Source: Nocardioides sp. 1609
GTDB lineage: Bacteria > Actinomycetota > Actinomycetes > Propionibacteriales > Nocardioidaceae
Assembly: GCF_004522105.1 (NCBI RefSeq)
Contig: NZ_SPUJ01000001.1
Span: 248,001-312,000, forward strand
Reading direction: 5' to 3'
DNA length: 64,000 bases
Shown: in pieces, positions 28,917-37,072 of the stretch
How positions within the stretch are numbered: the stretch's first letter is position 1
How the letters are laid out: each line of letters begins with the position of its first letter
Made by a program: the position numbers and the translations under genes
Notes under the pieces: model-generated
What the model was told of the DNA's origin: nothing
Database searches by the model: none
What the model saw: only the letters and a program-made list of their open reading frames with translations

Positions 28917-31364
28917 CTACAGCTTCTCCACCGGGGCGTAGCGCAGGAGGAGCCGCTTGACGCCCTCGGAGCCGAAGTCGATCGAGGCGACGGTCTTGTC
29001 GGCGGCGCCCTCGAGCGCGACGACGGTGCCCATGCCGAAGGAGTCGTGCAGGACCCGGTCGCCGGGGTCGAGGCTCGGGATCTGGCGCGCCGGCTTCGCC
29101 TTGGCGGCGGCGTCGGCGCGGGCGGCGGCGGCGGAGAAGTTGCGGCGGCCGGCGGCGGTCTGCTGGCCGTAGCCGCTGGCCGCCGGGGACGACGAGGCCC
29201 AGTCGGGGCGACCCCACTGCGTCTGGGCGGCCTCGGTGCGGCGCCAGTCGACGAGGTCGACGGGCAGCTCGTCGAGGAACCGGCTCGCGGGGTTGTGGGA
29301 CGGCGATCCCCAGGCCGAGCGGACGACGGCCCGCGAGATGTAGAGCCGCTCGCGGGCGCGGGTGATGCCGACGTAGGCGAGCCGGCGCTCCTCCTCGAGC
29401 TCGGGGCGGTCGCCGAGCGACCGGGAGTGCGGGAACACGCCGTCCTCGAGCCCGGTGAGGAAGACCGTCGGGAACTCGAGGCCCTTCGCGGTGTGCAGGG
29501 TCATCAGCGTGACCACGCCCTGCGCCTCGGCCTCGTCGTCGGGGATCTGGTCGGTGTCGGCGACCAGCGCGACCCGCTCGAGGAAGTCGCCGAGCCCCGG
29601 CGTCACCAGGTCGGCGTCGACGTCGGCGGGGTCGGCCGACGGCCCGGCCACCGGGTCGTCGGAGAACTCGCGTGCCACGGCGACGAGCTCGCCGAGGTTC
29701 TCGACGCGGGTGGCGTCCTGCGGGTCGTCGGAGGCCTCGAGCTCGGCGAGGTAGCCGGACTTGTCGAGCACCGAGTCGAGGACGACGTCGGGCCGCTCCC
29801 CCGCGTCGACCATCGACTGGAGCTCGGTCACCAGCCCGACGAAGCCGCGGATGTTGGTGAGCGAGCGGGTGGCGAGGCCGGGCGCCTCGTCGGCGCGGCG
29901 CAGCGCCTCCCAGAACGGGATCCGCTCCCGCTCCGAGAGCGCGTTGACGCACTCCACGGCGCGGTCGCCGATCCCGCGCTTGGGCACGTTGAGGATGCGG
30001 CGCAGCGACACGGAGTCGTCGGGGTTGACCAGCATCCGCAGGTAGGCCAACGCGTCGCGGACCTCCCGGCGTTCGTAGAAGCGGACGCCGCCGACGACCT
30101 TGTAGGGCATGCCGGTGCGGATGAACACCTCCTCCAGCACGCGGGACTGGGCGTTGGTGCGGTAGAACACGGCGACGTCGCCGGGGCGCAGTCCGTCGTC
30201 GGTGAGCTTGTCGATCTCGTCGCTGACGAAGCGGGCCTCGTCGCGCTCGTCGTCGGCCACGTAGCCGACGATGTGCTCGCCGTCGCCGGCCTCGGACCAC
30301 AGCCGCTTCTCCTTGCGGCCCTGGTTGCGGCTGATGACGGAGTTGGCGGCGGTGAGGATCGTCTGCGTGGAGCGGTAGTTCTGCTCGAGCAGGATCGAGG
30401 TCGCGTCGGGGAAGTCCTGCTCGAAGTCGAGGATGTTGCGGATGTTGGCGCCGCGGAAGGCGTAGATCGACTGGTCGGCGTCCCCGACGACCATCAGCTC
30501 GGCCGGCTCGATCCGCTCCCCGTCGTCGAGCGAGCCCATGTCGTCGACCCGGTCGGCGCACAGCTGGTGGATCAGCGCGTACTGCGCGTGGTTGGTGTCC
30601 TGGTACTCGTCGACCAGCACGTGCCGGAACCGCCGGCGGTAGGTCTCGCGGACGTCGGGGAACGTCTGCAGCAGGTGCACCGTGAGCATGATGAGGTCGT
30701 CGAAGTCGAGGGCGTTGGCCTCGCGCAGGCGCCGCTGGTAGAGCGTGTAGGCCTGGGCGAAGGCCTCCTCGACGCCGTTCTTGGCGTCCTTGGCGGCGTC
30801 CTCGTCGTCACGCAGCTCGTTCTTGTGGTTGCTCACCCAGTGCAGCACCGGCCCGGGCTGGAACCGCCGCGGGTCGAGGTCGAGGTCCTTGATGACCATC
30901 GTCATCAGGCGCTTCTGGTCCTGGGCGTCGTAGATGGAGAAGTTGGACCGGTAGGTCCGCCCCTCCCGCTCGAGCACGGTGATCTCCTTGCGCAGGATCC
31001 GCACGCACGCCGAGTGGAACGTGCTCACCCACATCAGCCGGGCCCGCCGTCCGACGAGCTCCTCGACCCGCTCCTTCATCTCGGCGGCCGCCTTGTTGGT
31101 GAAGGTGATCGCCAGGATCGAGCCGGGGTGTGCCTTGCGCTCGGAGATCAGCCAGGCGATCCGCCGGGTCAGCACCCGGGTCTTGCCCGACCCGGCGCCG
31201 GCGACGACCAGCAGGGGTCGCCCCGCGTGCCGGACGGCCTCGCGCTGGGGCTCGTTGAGCCCGTCCAGCAGCTCATCGGGCGTGGGACCGCGGCGGGTCG
31301 TCCGGGCCTCGGCGGGGGCGGTGCCCTCGACGCCGAGCCCCTCGAGAAATGGTTGCGCGCTCAT
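28917..31364 (-). CDS. pcrA: ATP-dependent DNA helicase PcrA/UvrD1 (SF1A)
   Basis: An 815-residue 3'-5' helicase acting in DNA repair and replication-conflict resolution. Motif Ia and Walker A are in LVVAGAGSGKTRVLTRRIAWL, motif Ia in ITFTNKAAAEMKERV, Walker B in LVDEYQDTNHAQY, motif III in VVGDADQSIYAFRGA, motif IV in LEQNYRSTQTIL, motif V in TLHTAKGLEFPTVFL and motif VI in RRLAYVGITRARERLY. The C-terminal 50 residues (GDRVLHDSFGMGTVVALEG) form the Tudor-like RNA-polymerase-binding domain of PcrA. A TAGGCT -10 nine bases before ATG suggests an almost leaderless mRNA. Confidence 0.97.
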   Translation of the reverse strand: MSAQPFLEGLGVEGTAPAEARTTRRGPTPDELLDGLNEPQREAVRHAGRPLLVVAGAGSGKTRVLTRRIAWLISERKAHPGSILAITFTNKAAAEMKERVEELVGRRARLMWVSTFHSACVRILRKEITVLEREGRTYRSNFSIYDAQDQKRLMTMVIKDLDLDPRRFQPGPVLHWVSNHKNELRDDEDAAKDAKNGVEEAFAQAYTLYQRRLREANALDFDDLIMLTVHLLQTFPDVRETYRRRFRHVLVDEYQDTNHAQYALIHQLCADRVDDMGSLDDGERIEPAELMVVGDADQSIYAFRGANIRNILDFEQDFPDATSILLEQNYRSTQTILTAANSVISRNQGRKEKRLWSEAGDGEHIVGYVADDERDEARFVSDEIDKLTDDGLRPGDVAVFYRTNAQSRVLEEVFIRTGMPYKVVGGVRFYERREVRDALAYLRMLVNPDDSVSLRRILNVPKRGIGDRAVECVNALSERERIPFWEALRRADEAPGLATRSLTNIRGFVGLVTELQSMVDAGERPDVVLDSVLDKSGYLAELEASDDPQDATRVENLGELVAVAREFSDDPVAGPSADPADVDADLVTPGLGDFLERVALVADTDQIPDDEAEAQGVVTLMTLHTAKGLEFPTVFLTGLEDGVFPHSRSLGDRPELEEERRLAYVGITRARERLYISRAVVRSAWGSPSHNPASRFLDELPVDLVDWRRTEAAQTQWGRPDWASSSPAASGYGQQTAAGRRNFSAAAARADAAAKAKPARQIPSLDPGDRVLHDSFGMGTVVALEGAADKTVASIDFGSEGVKRLLLRYAPVEKL

Positions 31365-31426
31365 GCTGGTCCCAGCCTACGGCGACCCTCCGACAGCGGG
31401 CGCCTCGCCGTTGCCCCCGCGGCCGC

Positions 31427-31783
31427 TCAGGCGTGCGCGGAGGACCAGACGACGGCGACGACGACGTTGAGGACCGACAGCACGAGGAGACCGACCCACA
31501 GTCCCTGCGGGATCCGCGGCTTGCGGGTGTTGGCCATGACGAGCACCAGGAGCACGAGACCGATGAGCGCCTTGACCGCGATCTTGGCGTGGTCGAGGTC
31601 GGCGTCGAGGCCCTCGAGGACACCCACGAGCGCGAGCCCGGCGACGAAGGCGGTGCCCACCCCGTCGCGCATCGCGGCGTTGACCGTCTTCTCCCCCGGG
31701 CCGGCCTGGGCCAGGAGCCCGCCGATGAGCGCGGAGAACCCCAGGACGTGCACGACGAGCAGGACCAGGCGCAGGGTCTCCAT
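31427..31783 (-). CDS. Small four-helix membrane protein, unknown function
   Basis: A 118-residue protein with four hydrophobic segments: LRLVLLVVHVLGFSALIGGLL, GTAFVAGLALVGVLEGL, IAVKALIGLVLLVLVMA and LWVGLLVLSVLNVVVAVVW. The His in helix 1, followed by a Gly-rich turn, and the paired Lys-Ala helix resemble a widespread actinobacterial 'hypothetical membrane' family without known role. It lies between pcrA and the M15 peptidase on the same strand, with 62 and 31 bases on either side. There is no signal peptide beyond the first helix. Confidence 0.65.
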   Translation of the reverse strand: METLRLVLLVVHVLGFSALIGGLLAQAGPGEKTVNAAMRDGVGTAFVAGLALVGVLEGLDADLDHAKIAVKALIGLVLLVLVMANTRKPRIPQGLWVGLLVLSVLNVVVAVVWSSAHA

Positions 31784-31814
31784 GCGCAGCAGGGTATCGG
31801 CGCGACGGGCCCCG

Positions 31815-32708
31815 TCAGCGACCGGTGGCGGTGAAGTGCTGGTAGTCCTTCAGGCTCTGGAAGTCGCCTCCCCACGACCAGCCGATCCGGGCGAACTCCC
31901 GGACCACCAGGCCGTCCCGGAGCACCATGCCCGGGCGCTCCCTGGCCCGGTCGAGGTAGCTGGACGCGAGCTCGGGGAGCACGAGGTCGCCCTTCTCGTA
32001 GGGGTTCACGAACGGGTTGACGTCGATCGCCAGCCCGTAGGCGTGCGCCGAGAACCCGGAGGACTGGCCCGTCGTGGGCCGGCACACGTACGCCGCGGTG
32101 TTGTTGCCGTCGCCGGTGGGCGGGAGGTCGAGCTCGGCCGGCTCGGGGATCCGCATCTCCTCGATCGGGAAGTCGGCGGCGTAGAGCGCGCGGAAGACCG
32201 ACGCGACCGCGTCGGCCTCGGTCGCGGCGACGACGAGCTCACCGGTGTGGGCGGCGCCGTCGTAGCCACGGAAGGAGACGGTCACGTGCCGCAGGTCGGC
32301 CAGGGCGACCGGGCAGGACGACGTCCAGGTCAGCCGGCGCGCGATCGCCGGGGTGACCGGCCCGATCCTCGAGCGCCACCGCTCGCCGCGCGGGGGCGGG
32401 AGCAGGTCGGTCGTCGGGTAGCGCCGGTCGCGCAGCGTGGGCGGGGTCGGACGCACCTCGCCGAACCCGTCGGCGCGCAGCGGCAGGACCCGTCGGCCGA
32501 GCGGCCAGGTCGAGTACGCCGGCCCGGGCGGCTCGGACTCGGGCGGCTCCGACTCGGGCGGCTCGGGCTGGGGCGGCTCGGGCGCGGGGGACGACGTCAC
32601 GACCGTCGACGTGGTCGGGGTGCCCGGAGCCGGCGACGCGGGCTGGTCCTCCGGTGTCGAGCACGCGACCAGCGCCAGGCAGGCGGCGACCGCGAGCAGC
32701 CGTCTCAC
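31815..32708 (-). CDS. M15 family D-Ala-D-Ala carboxypeptidase-like lipoprotein
   Basis: The protein begins VRRLLAVAACLALVAC, a signal peptide with lipobox, followed by a Pro/Glu-rich spacer with PPESEPPESEPPGP-type repeats. The C-terminal domain has the M15 zinc pattern: GFSAHAYGLAIDVNPF (His and Asp ligands) and WSWGGDFQSLKDYQHF (third ligand His). M15 enzymes trim D-Ala from peptidoglycan stems. I chose the GTG at 32708 because it overlaps the response-regulator stop as GTGA, a classic coupling; a GTG at 32732 would add 8 residues. The gene is thus coupled to the two-component system upstream, linking it to envelope stress. Confidence 0.82.
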   Translation of the reverse strand: MRRLLAVAACLALVACSTPEDQPASPAPGTPTTSTVVTSSPAPEPPQPEPPESEPPESEPPGPAYSTWPLGRRVLPLRADGFGEVRPTPPTLRDRRYPTTDLLPPPRGERWRSRIGPVTPAIARRLTWTSSCPVALADLRHVTVSFRGYDGAAHTGELVVAATEADAVASVFRALYAADFPIEEMRIPEPAELDLPPTGDGNNTAAYVCRPTTGQSSGFSAHAYGLAIDVNPFVNPYEKGDLVLPELASSYLDRARERPGMVLRDGLVVREFARIGWSWGGDFQSLKDYQHFTATGR

Positions 32709-33397
32709 AGCAGGCGTCGGTCGGTCGCCCACCGGGTCAGCTCGTGGCGCGACGAGAGCTGCAGCTTGCGCAGCACCGACGACATGTGGGTCTCGACGGT
32801 CTTGATCGAGATGAACAGCTCCTTGGCGACCTCCTTGTAGGCGTAGCCGCGGGCGATCAGCCGCATCACCTCCCGCTCGCGCTCGGTGAGCCGGTCGAGG
32901 TCCTCGTCGACGGCGGCCACCTGGATCGAGCCGGCGAACGCGTCGAGGACGAAGCCGGCGAGCCGCGGCGAGAAGACGGCGTCGCCCTCGGCGACGCGCC
33001 GGATCGCGGCGACCAGCTCGGGCCCGGTGATGGTCTTGGTGACGTAGCCGCGGGCTCCGCCGCGGATCGTGCCGATGACGTCCTCGGCGGCGTCGCTGAC
33101 CGACAGCGCGAGGAACCTCGTCTCCGGTGACTGCGACCTCCGCATCACCTCGACCCCTCCGCCGCCGGGCAGGTGCACGTCGAGCAGGACGACGGCCGGC
33201 CGGTGCGCGGCGACGGCCCGGACCGCCTCGTCGACGTCGGCGGCCTCGGCCAGCACGTCGACGACGCCGGCGCCGGCGGCCTCCAGCTCGGCGCGGACCC
33301 CGCGGCGGAACATCGCGTGGTCGTCGACGACGACGACGCTCACGAGGGTCTCGGCGGGCGGGCCCGGCTCGGTGGACGACGTGCTCATGTCAGACAT
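32705..33397 (-). CDS. NarL/LuxR-type response regulator of the PspC module
   Basis: A 230-residue regulator with a receiver domain (VVVVDDHAMFRRGV acidic pocket; phosphoacceptor Asp73 in VVLLDVHLPGG; Lys in GYVTKTITGPELV) and a C-terminal LuxR helix-turn-helix (LTEREREVMRLIARGYAYKE, FISIKTVETHMSSVLRKL). This is the partner of the upstream histidine kinase: its ATG lies 8 bases inside the kinase gene, with GGAG 4 bases upstream. Domain order and partner fit the LiaR/VraR class that responds to cell-wall damage. The M15 peptidase gene follows with a GTGA overlap. Confidence 0.93.
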   Translation of the reverse strand: MSDMSTSSTEPGPPAETLVSVVVVDDHAMFRRGVRAELEAAGAGVVDVLAEAADVDEAVRAVAAHRPAVVLLDVHLPGGGGVEVMRRSQSPETRFLALSVSDAAEDVIGTIRGGARGYVTKTITGPELVAAIRRVAEGDAVFSPRLAGFVLDAFAGSIQVAAVDEDLDRLTEREREVMRLIARGYAYKEVAKELFISIKTVETHMSSVLRKLQLSSRHELTRWATDRRLL

Positions 33398-34718
33398 CCT
33401 TCTCCTCGTGGTGCCCGGTGCTGCTGACCGGCAGGTGCAGCCGCACCTCGGTGCCCTCGCCGGGCGTCGACCGGACCTCGCCCGAGCCGCCGTGCCGCCG
33501 CATCCGGTCGACGATGCTGTGCCGGACGCCGTGACGGTCCTCCGGCACGGCCGCGACGTCGAACCCGGCGCCGCGGTCGCGGACGAACACGTCGACCGCG
33601 CCGGGGGTGATCTCGGCGTACACGTCGACTCGGCCGACGCCCGCGTGCTTGGCGGCGTTGGTCATCGACTCGCGGGTCGCGGCCACGACGGGACGCAGCG
33701 ACTCGTCGAGGTCGACGTCGCCCACGGTGACGACGTCGACGGAGATGCCGTGGGCGTCCTCGACCTCGGCGGCCGCGGCCCGCAGCGCGCTGGCGACGGT
33801 GCTGTCGTCCTGTGCCTCCCCGGCGTACAGCCAGGCGCGCAGGTCGCGCTCCTGGGCGCGGGCGAGGCGGGAGACGGTGGCGCCGTCGTCGGCGTTCTTC
33901 TGGATCAGGGCCAACGTCTGGAGCACGGAGTCGTGCAGGTGCGCGGCGACGTCGGCGCGCTCCTGGGTCCGGACCCGCTCGGCGCGCTCGTCGGACAGCT
34001 CGGCGGCCAGCCGCCAGACCCAGGGCCCGACGACGACGGCGATGCCGGCGATGCCGATCGCGCCGGCGACGACGACACCGCGGGCCTCGCGCAACGAGCC
34101 CTGGTCGAAGCCGACCACGAAGAGCGCCGAGAGGAGCAGCGCCAGGCCGGTCGCGACCCGGGCGAACGACGCCCAGCCGCCGTTGCCGAAGACGATCCGC
34201 ATCGGGTTGACCCGGCTGCCGCCGTCGAACCAGCGCTCGCGCTGGACCTCGTCGGCCTGTCGCCACAGCAGGGCGACGCCGACGACCGCGATGGCCACCG
34301 GCCAGAAGACGGCGCCGCTGCCGAAGACGGCCTCGACGGTGAAGAGCGCCGCGATGCCGAGGACTCCCAGCACGACGATCGGACCGACGTCGGTGAGCCG
34401 GCGCCGCACCGTCGGACGGCGCCCGCCGCGCGACGCGCTCTCCAGGCCGGGTGCGGCCGGGACGAACTGCTGGCCCACCGGCAGGGCGATCCAGAAGACG
34501 GCGTACAGCGCCAGGCCGAGTCCGCTCAGCGCCGTGCACAGGACGAAGCCCAGGCGCACCCACAGCACCGCCACCCCCAGGTGCGCGGCCAGGCCGGACG
34601 CGACGCCGCCGACGACCGACTCCTCGAGGTCGCGGGTCGCCCGCCGCGGGGCGCGGGGCGCGGGCAGGCCGTGCGGGCCGCGGACGGCGGCGCGGCCGTC
34701 GTACGTCGGCGTGCTCAT
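33390..34718 (-). CDS. Histidine kinase with N-terminal PspC domain
   Basis: A 442-residue sensor kinase. Residues about 25-85 form a PspC domain (RDLEESVVGGVASGLAAHLG, LYAVFWIALPVGQQF), followed by several membrane helices, then HisKA_3 with the phosphoacceptor His262 in AAHLHDSVLQTLALIQ and a HATPase domain ending with VFVRDRGAGFDVAAVPEDRHG and GGSGEVRSTPGEGTEVRLHL. PspC-kinases of actinobacteria respond to envelope stress. ATG at 34716-34718 (MSTPTYDGRAA) is preferred; the longer frame lacks a ribosome site. It is divergent from another PspC protein gene with only 145 bases between starts, so the two are probably co-regulated. Confidence 0.92.
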   Translation of the reverse strand: MSTPTYDGRAAVRGPHGLPAPRAPRRATRDLEESVVGGVASGLAAHLGVAVLWVRLGFVLCTALSGLGLALYAVFWIALPVGQQFVPAAPGLESASRGGRRPTVRRRLTDVGPIVVLGVLGIAALFTVEAVFGSGAVFWPVAIAVVGVALLWRQADEVQRERWFDGGSRVNPMRIVFGNGGWASFARVATGLALLLSALFVVGFDQGSLREARGVVVAGAIGIAGIAVVVGPWVWRLAAELSDERAERVRTQERADVAAHLHDSVLQTLALIQKNADDGATVSRLARAQERDLRAWLYAGEAQDDSTVASALRAAAAEVEDAHGISVDVVTVGDVDLDESLRPVVAATRESMTNAAKHAGVGRVDVYAEITPGAVDVFVRDRGAGFDVAAVPEDRHGVRHSIVDRMRRHGGSGEVRSTPGEGTEVRLHLPVSSTGHHEEKDV

Positions 34719-34788
34719 GGTGACTCCATCGTCACACAGCGCGAGCGACCTCCCCATGAGGTGAACCCCCGGCCCGACCCTGAGGGAC

Positions 34789-34824
34789 GACGCCCGTCGG
34801 GCGTCGGCAGGATCAGGGACGTCC
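34789..34824. promoter_or_regulatory. Inverted repeats in the PspC-kinase / PspC divergent promoter
   Basis: GACGCCCG-T-CGGGCGTC (34789-34805) is a perfect 17-bp palindrome, and GGGACGTCCC (34815-34824) is a second, 10-bp one. Both lie between the divergent kinase and PspC genes and share GGGACG elements. They could be operators for the LuxR-type regulator; this is inference from position only. Confidence 0.35.
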
Positions 34825-34863
34825 CCGATGGTGGGAAGCCGACTTCTCGACCACGCTGGAGAC

Positions 34864-36126
34864 ATGAACACCACACCTCCTCCGGGCCCGGCACCGGCCG
34901 ACGCGGGTCAGGATCCCGGCGGTCCGGCTCCCCACGAAGCGCGGCCCGTCAACCGCGACCAGCTCCGCGACCTCGCCAACCTGCGCCGCACCCGGCACGA
35001 CCGCAAGATCGCCGGTGTCGCCGGCGGTCTGGCCCGGCACTTCGACATCGACCCGATCATCCCGCGGGTCGTCCTGGCCGTGCTGATCTTCTTCGGCGGC
35101 GGCATCATCCTGTACGCCGCGCTGTGGCTGGTCGTGCCGCAGGAGGAGACCGGGGACGTCGTCGTCCGCCTCGACGACCGCAGCCGGACCGTCGCCGTGG
35201 TCATCGCCTTCGCGCTGGCCGGCCTGGCGGTCCTCGGCGAGAGCCTCGGCGGCTGGGGCTTCCCGTGGCCGCTCGCCGTCGCCGGCGCGCTCGTGCTGGC
35301 GTTCATGCTGGTGCGCGGCAACGGCCCGCGCGTGCACCCGATGCTCCGTGTCGACGGCGTCGCGCCGTCGTACCCCGCCCCGCCCGTCTCGACGGGGCCG
35401 ACGGCCCCGACGGCGTCGTCGGGGCCGGTCTCGCCGGCGCCCCCCGGCTCGTGGATCCCGCCGGTGTCGTCGTACGTCGTGCCGCCGGCCCGGCCGCGGC
35501 GCCCCGGCCCGGTGCTGTTCTGGTACGCCCTCGCCCTGATCGCCGCCGGTCTCGGTGTCCTGGGCATGGTCGACCTGGCCGGCGCCCGGGTGGCCGACTC
35601 CGCCTACCCGGCCCTCGCGCTCGGGGTGAGCGCCGCGATGCTCCTGCTCGGTGCGTTCTGGGGCCGCGCCGGCGGCATCATCCTGCTCGGGCTGGTCTCG
35701 GCGCTCGCCACCGCCGGCGGGCTGGTCGTCGACGAGGTCGACGCCGGCCGGGTGGACGCGACACCGACGACGGCCGCCGCCGTCGCCGACCGCTACGACC
35801 TCACCGTCGGCGAGATCAAGCTCGACCTGACCCAGGTGAGCGACCCCGCGAACCTCGACGGTCGCAGGATCGACGTCGAGGTCGACTTCGCCGGCCGGAT
35901 CGAGATCATCGTGCCCGACGGGATCGACGTCGTCGTCGACTCCCGGCTCGACGAGGGCGAGCACCGCGTCTTCGGCGACGAGCTCGACGACAGCGCCCGC
36001 ACCACCTCCACCTCCACCTCCACCTCCACCTCCACCGACGGCGCCCTGGACGCGCCCGAGCTCCGGCTCGACGTCGAGATGACGTTCGGCGACATCGACA
36101 TCCACCGCGAGGGAGTCCGACGATGA
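34864..36126 (+). CDS. PspC domain protein with LiaF-like C-terminal region
   Basis: About 420 residues. A PspC domain follows a Pro-rich start (RRTRHDRKIAGVAGGLARHFDIDPIIPRVV in blocks; LYAALWLVVPQEE), then several further membrane helices, then a soluble beta-rich domain (LTVGEIKLDLTQV, RIDVEVDFAGRIEIIVPDGI, LRLDVEMTFGDIDIHREG) like the LiaF / DUF4097 cell-wall-stress domain. The last part contains a (Thr-Ser)5 run encoded by a hexanucleotide tandem repeat. Translation starts at ATG with GGAG 3-7 bases upstream. It is probably an inhibitor or sensor partner of the divergent PspC kinase, by analogy with LiaF-LiaSR. It overlaps the next gene as ATGA. Confidence 0.85.
   Translation: MNTTPPPGPAPADAGQDPGGPAPHEARPVNRDQLRDLANLRRTRHDRKIAGVAGGLARHFDIDPIIPRVVLAVLIFFGGGIILYAALWLVVPQEETGDVVVRLDDRSRTVAVVIAFALAGLAVLGESLGGWGFPWPLAVAGALVLAFMLVRGNGPRVHPMLRVDGVAPSYPAPPVSTGPTAPTASSGPVSPAPPGSWIPPVSSYVVPPARPRRPGPVLFWYALALIAAGLGVLGMVDLAGARVADSAYPALALGVSAAMLLLGAFWGRAGGIILLGLVSALATAGGLVVDEVDAGRVDATPTTAAAVADRYDLTVGEIKLDLTQVSDPANLDGRRIDVEVDFAGRIEIIVPDGIDVVVDSRLDEGEHRVFGDELDDSARTTSTSTSTSTSTDGALDAPELRLDVEMTFGDIDIHREGVRR
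36004..36036 (+). repeat. Hexanucleotide tandem repeat inside the PspC gene
   Basis: Five uninterrupted copies of ACCTCC plus a partial sixth encode an alternating Thr-Ser run. The unit is a multiple of three, so slippage would lengthen or shorten the run without breaking the frame. Confidence 0.85.
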
Positions 36127-36458
36127 ACGACGACACGACACCGATGGAGCAGCCGGGACGCGTCGACACCGCCGGGGAACGGCCCGGCCTCCTGGCCGAG
36201 GGCCGGCACCCGGTCAGCATCGGCCACCTCGTCATGGGGGTGGCCTTCGCCGGGATGACCCTCGTCTGGGCGCTCCTGGCCGGCGACGTCGTCGCCGGCG
36301 ACGACGTCCGCTGGCTGATGCCGGTGCCGTGGGTGCTCGCCGGGATCGCCGGGCTGGTCGGGCTGGTCGTCGCCGACCGGCGCCGGGCCGTGTCCCGCCG
36401 GACCGGCTGGGTGGGCCCCTCGGGCCTTGCCGGCCCCTCCGGCACGATGGAGCCGTGA
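36123..36458 (+). CDS. Tiny two-helix membrane protein of the PspC operon
   Basis: This 111-residue gene is held by overlaps on both sides: its ATG overlaps the PspC stop (ATGA at 36123) and its TGA overlaps the next GTG (GTGA at 36455). The sequence starts MNDDTTPMEQPGRVDTAGE, has two membrane helices (SIGHLVMGVAFAGMTLVWALL and VPWVLAGIAGLVGLVV) and ends in a basic/Gly-rich tail. I know no family name for it. The double overlap makes it very likely to be translated and part of the PspC stress unit. Confidence 0.8.
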   Translation: MNDDTTPMEQPGRVDTAGERPGLLAEGRHPVSIGHLVMGVAFAGMTLVWALLAGDVVAGDDVRWLMPVPWVLAGIAGLVGLVVADRRRAVSRRTGWVGPSGLAGPSGTMEP

Positions 36459-37006
36459 CGACACCACCGACCCTGGGCCGGATCACCACCGTCCCCGCGC
36501 TCGACCGCCCCGACCTGCTCGCCCCGCCCGTGGCCTCGGCCCTGGCCGGCTGGGAGCACGCCGGGGCGGTCGGCGTGGTGGAGATCGACCCCGCCGTCGC
36601 CGACACCGCCGCGTTGGCCGAGGCCTACGACCTGACCATGGACACCGGCGCCAACTGCGTCGTCGTGGCCGGTCGCCGCGACGGCGAGGAGCGGATCGCC
36701 GCCTGCCTGGTGCGGGCCGACACCCGCGCCGACGTCAACGGCCTGGTCAAGCGGCTGCTCGACGTCCGCAAGTGCTCCTTCCTCGCGACGGACCGGGCCG
36801 TCGAGGAGTCCGGCATGGAGCACGGCGGCATCACGCCGGTCGGCCTCCCCGTCGCCGCGGGCTGGCGCATCCTCGTCGACACCCGCGTCCTCGAGATGGA
36901 CGTCGCCGTCATCGGCTCCGGCGTCCGTCGTTCCAAGCTGCTCGTGCCGGGCCGGCTGCTCACCGGCCTCCCCGGCGTCGAGGTCGTCGACGGCCTTGCC
37001 TCCTGA
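36455..37006 (+). CDS. YbaK/EbsC-family aminoacyl-tRNA deacylase
   Basis: A 183-residue protein of the YbaK/ProX fold, which hydrolyses mischarged tRNAs such as Cys-tRNA-Pro. The core has DTGANCVVVAGRRDGEERIAACLV and VNGLVKRLLDVRKCSFLATD with the conserved Lys, then GGITPVGLPVAAGWRILVD, the GxxPxG-like motif. The frame extends upstream, but GTG at 36455 (VTTPPTLGRITTV) is chosen because it overlaps the preceding stop as GTGA. It ends the PspC operon; whether tRNA editing is connected to envelope stress is not clear. Confidence 0.85.
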   Translation: MTTPPTLGRITTVPALDRPDLLAPPVASALAGWEHAGAVGVVEIDPAVADTAALAEAYDLTMDTGANCVVVAGRRDGEERIAACLVRADTRADVNGLVKRLLDVRKCSFLATDRAVEESGMEHGGITPVGLPVAAGWRILVDTRVLEMDVAVIGSGVRRSKLLVPGRLLTGLPGVEVVDGLAS

Positions 37007-37060
37007 GGCCCCCCGGGCGGCCGGGGGGTAATCGAGTGGCTCGTGCCGGGCCCGGGTCCG

Positions 37061-37066
37061 TAGTGT
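37061..37066 (+). promoter_or_regulatory. -10 box of a probable leaderless ABC transporter mRNA
   Basis: TAGTGT lies 6 bases before the GTG start of the first ABC gene, with no ribosome binding site between. It indicates a separate transcript from the PspC operon. Confidence 0.55.
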
Positions 37067-37072
37067 CGGCGG

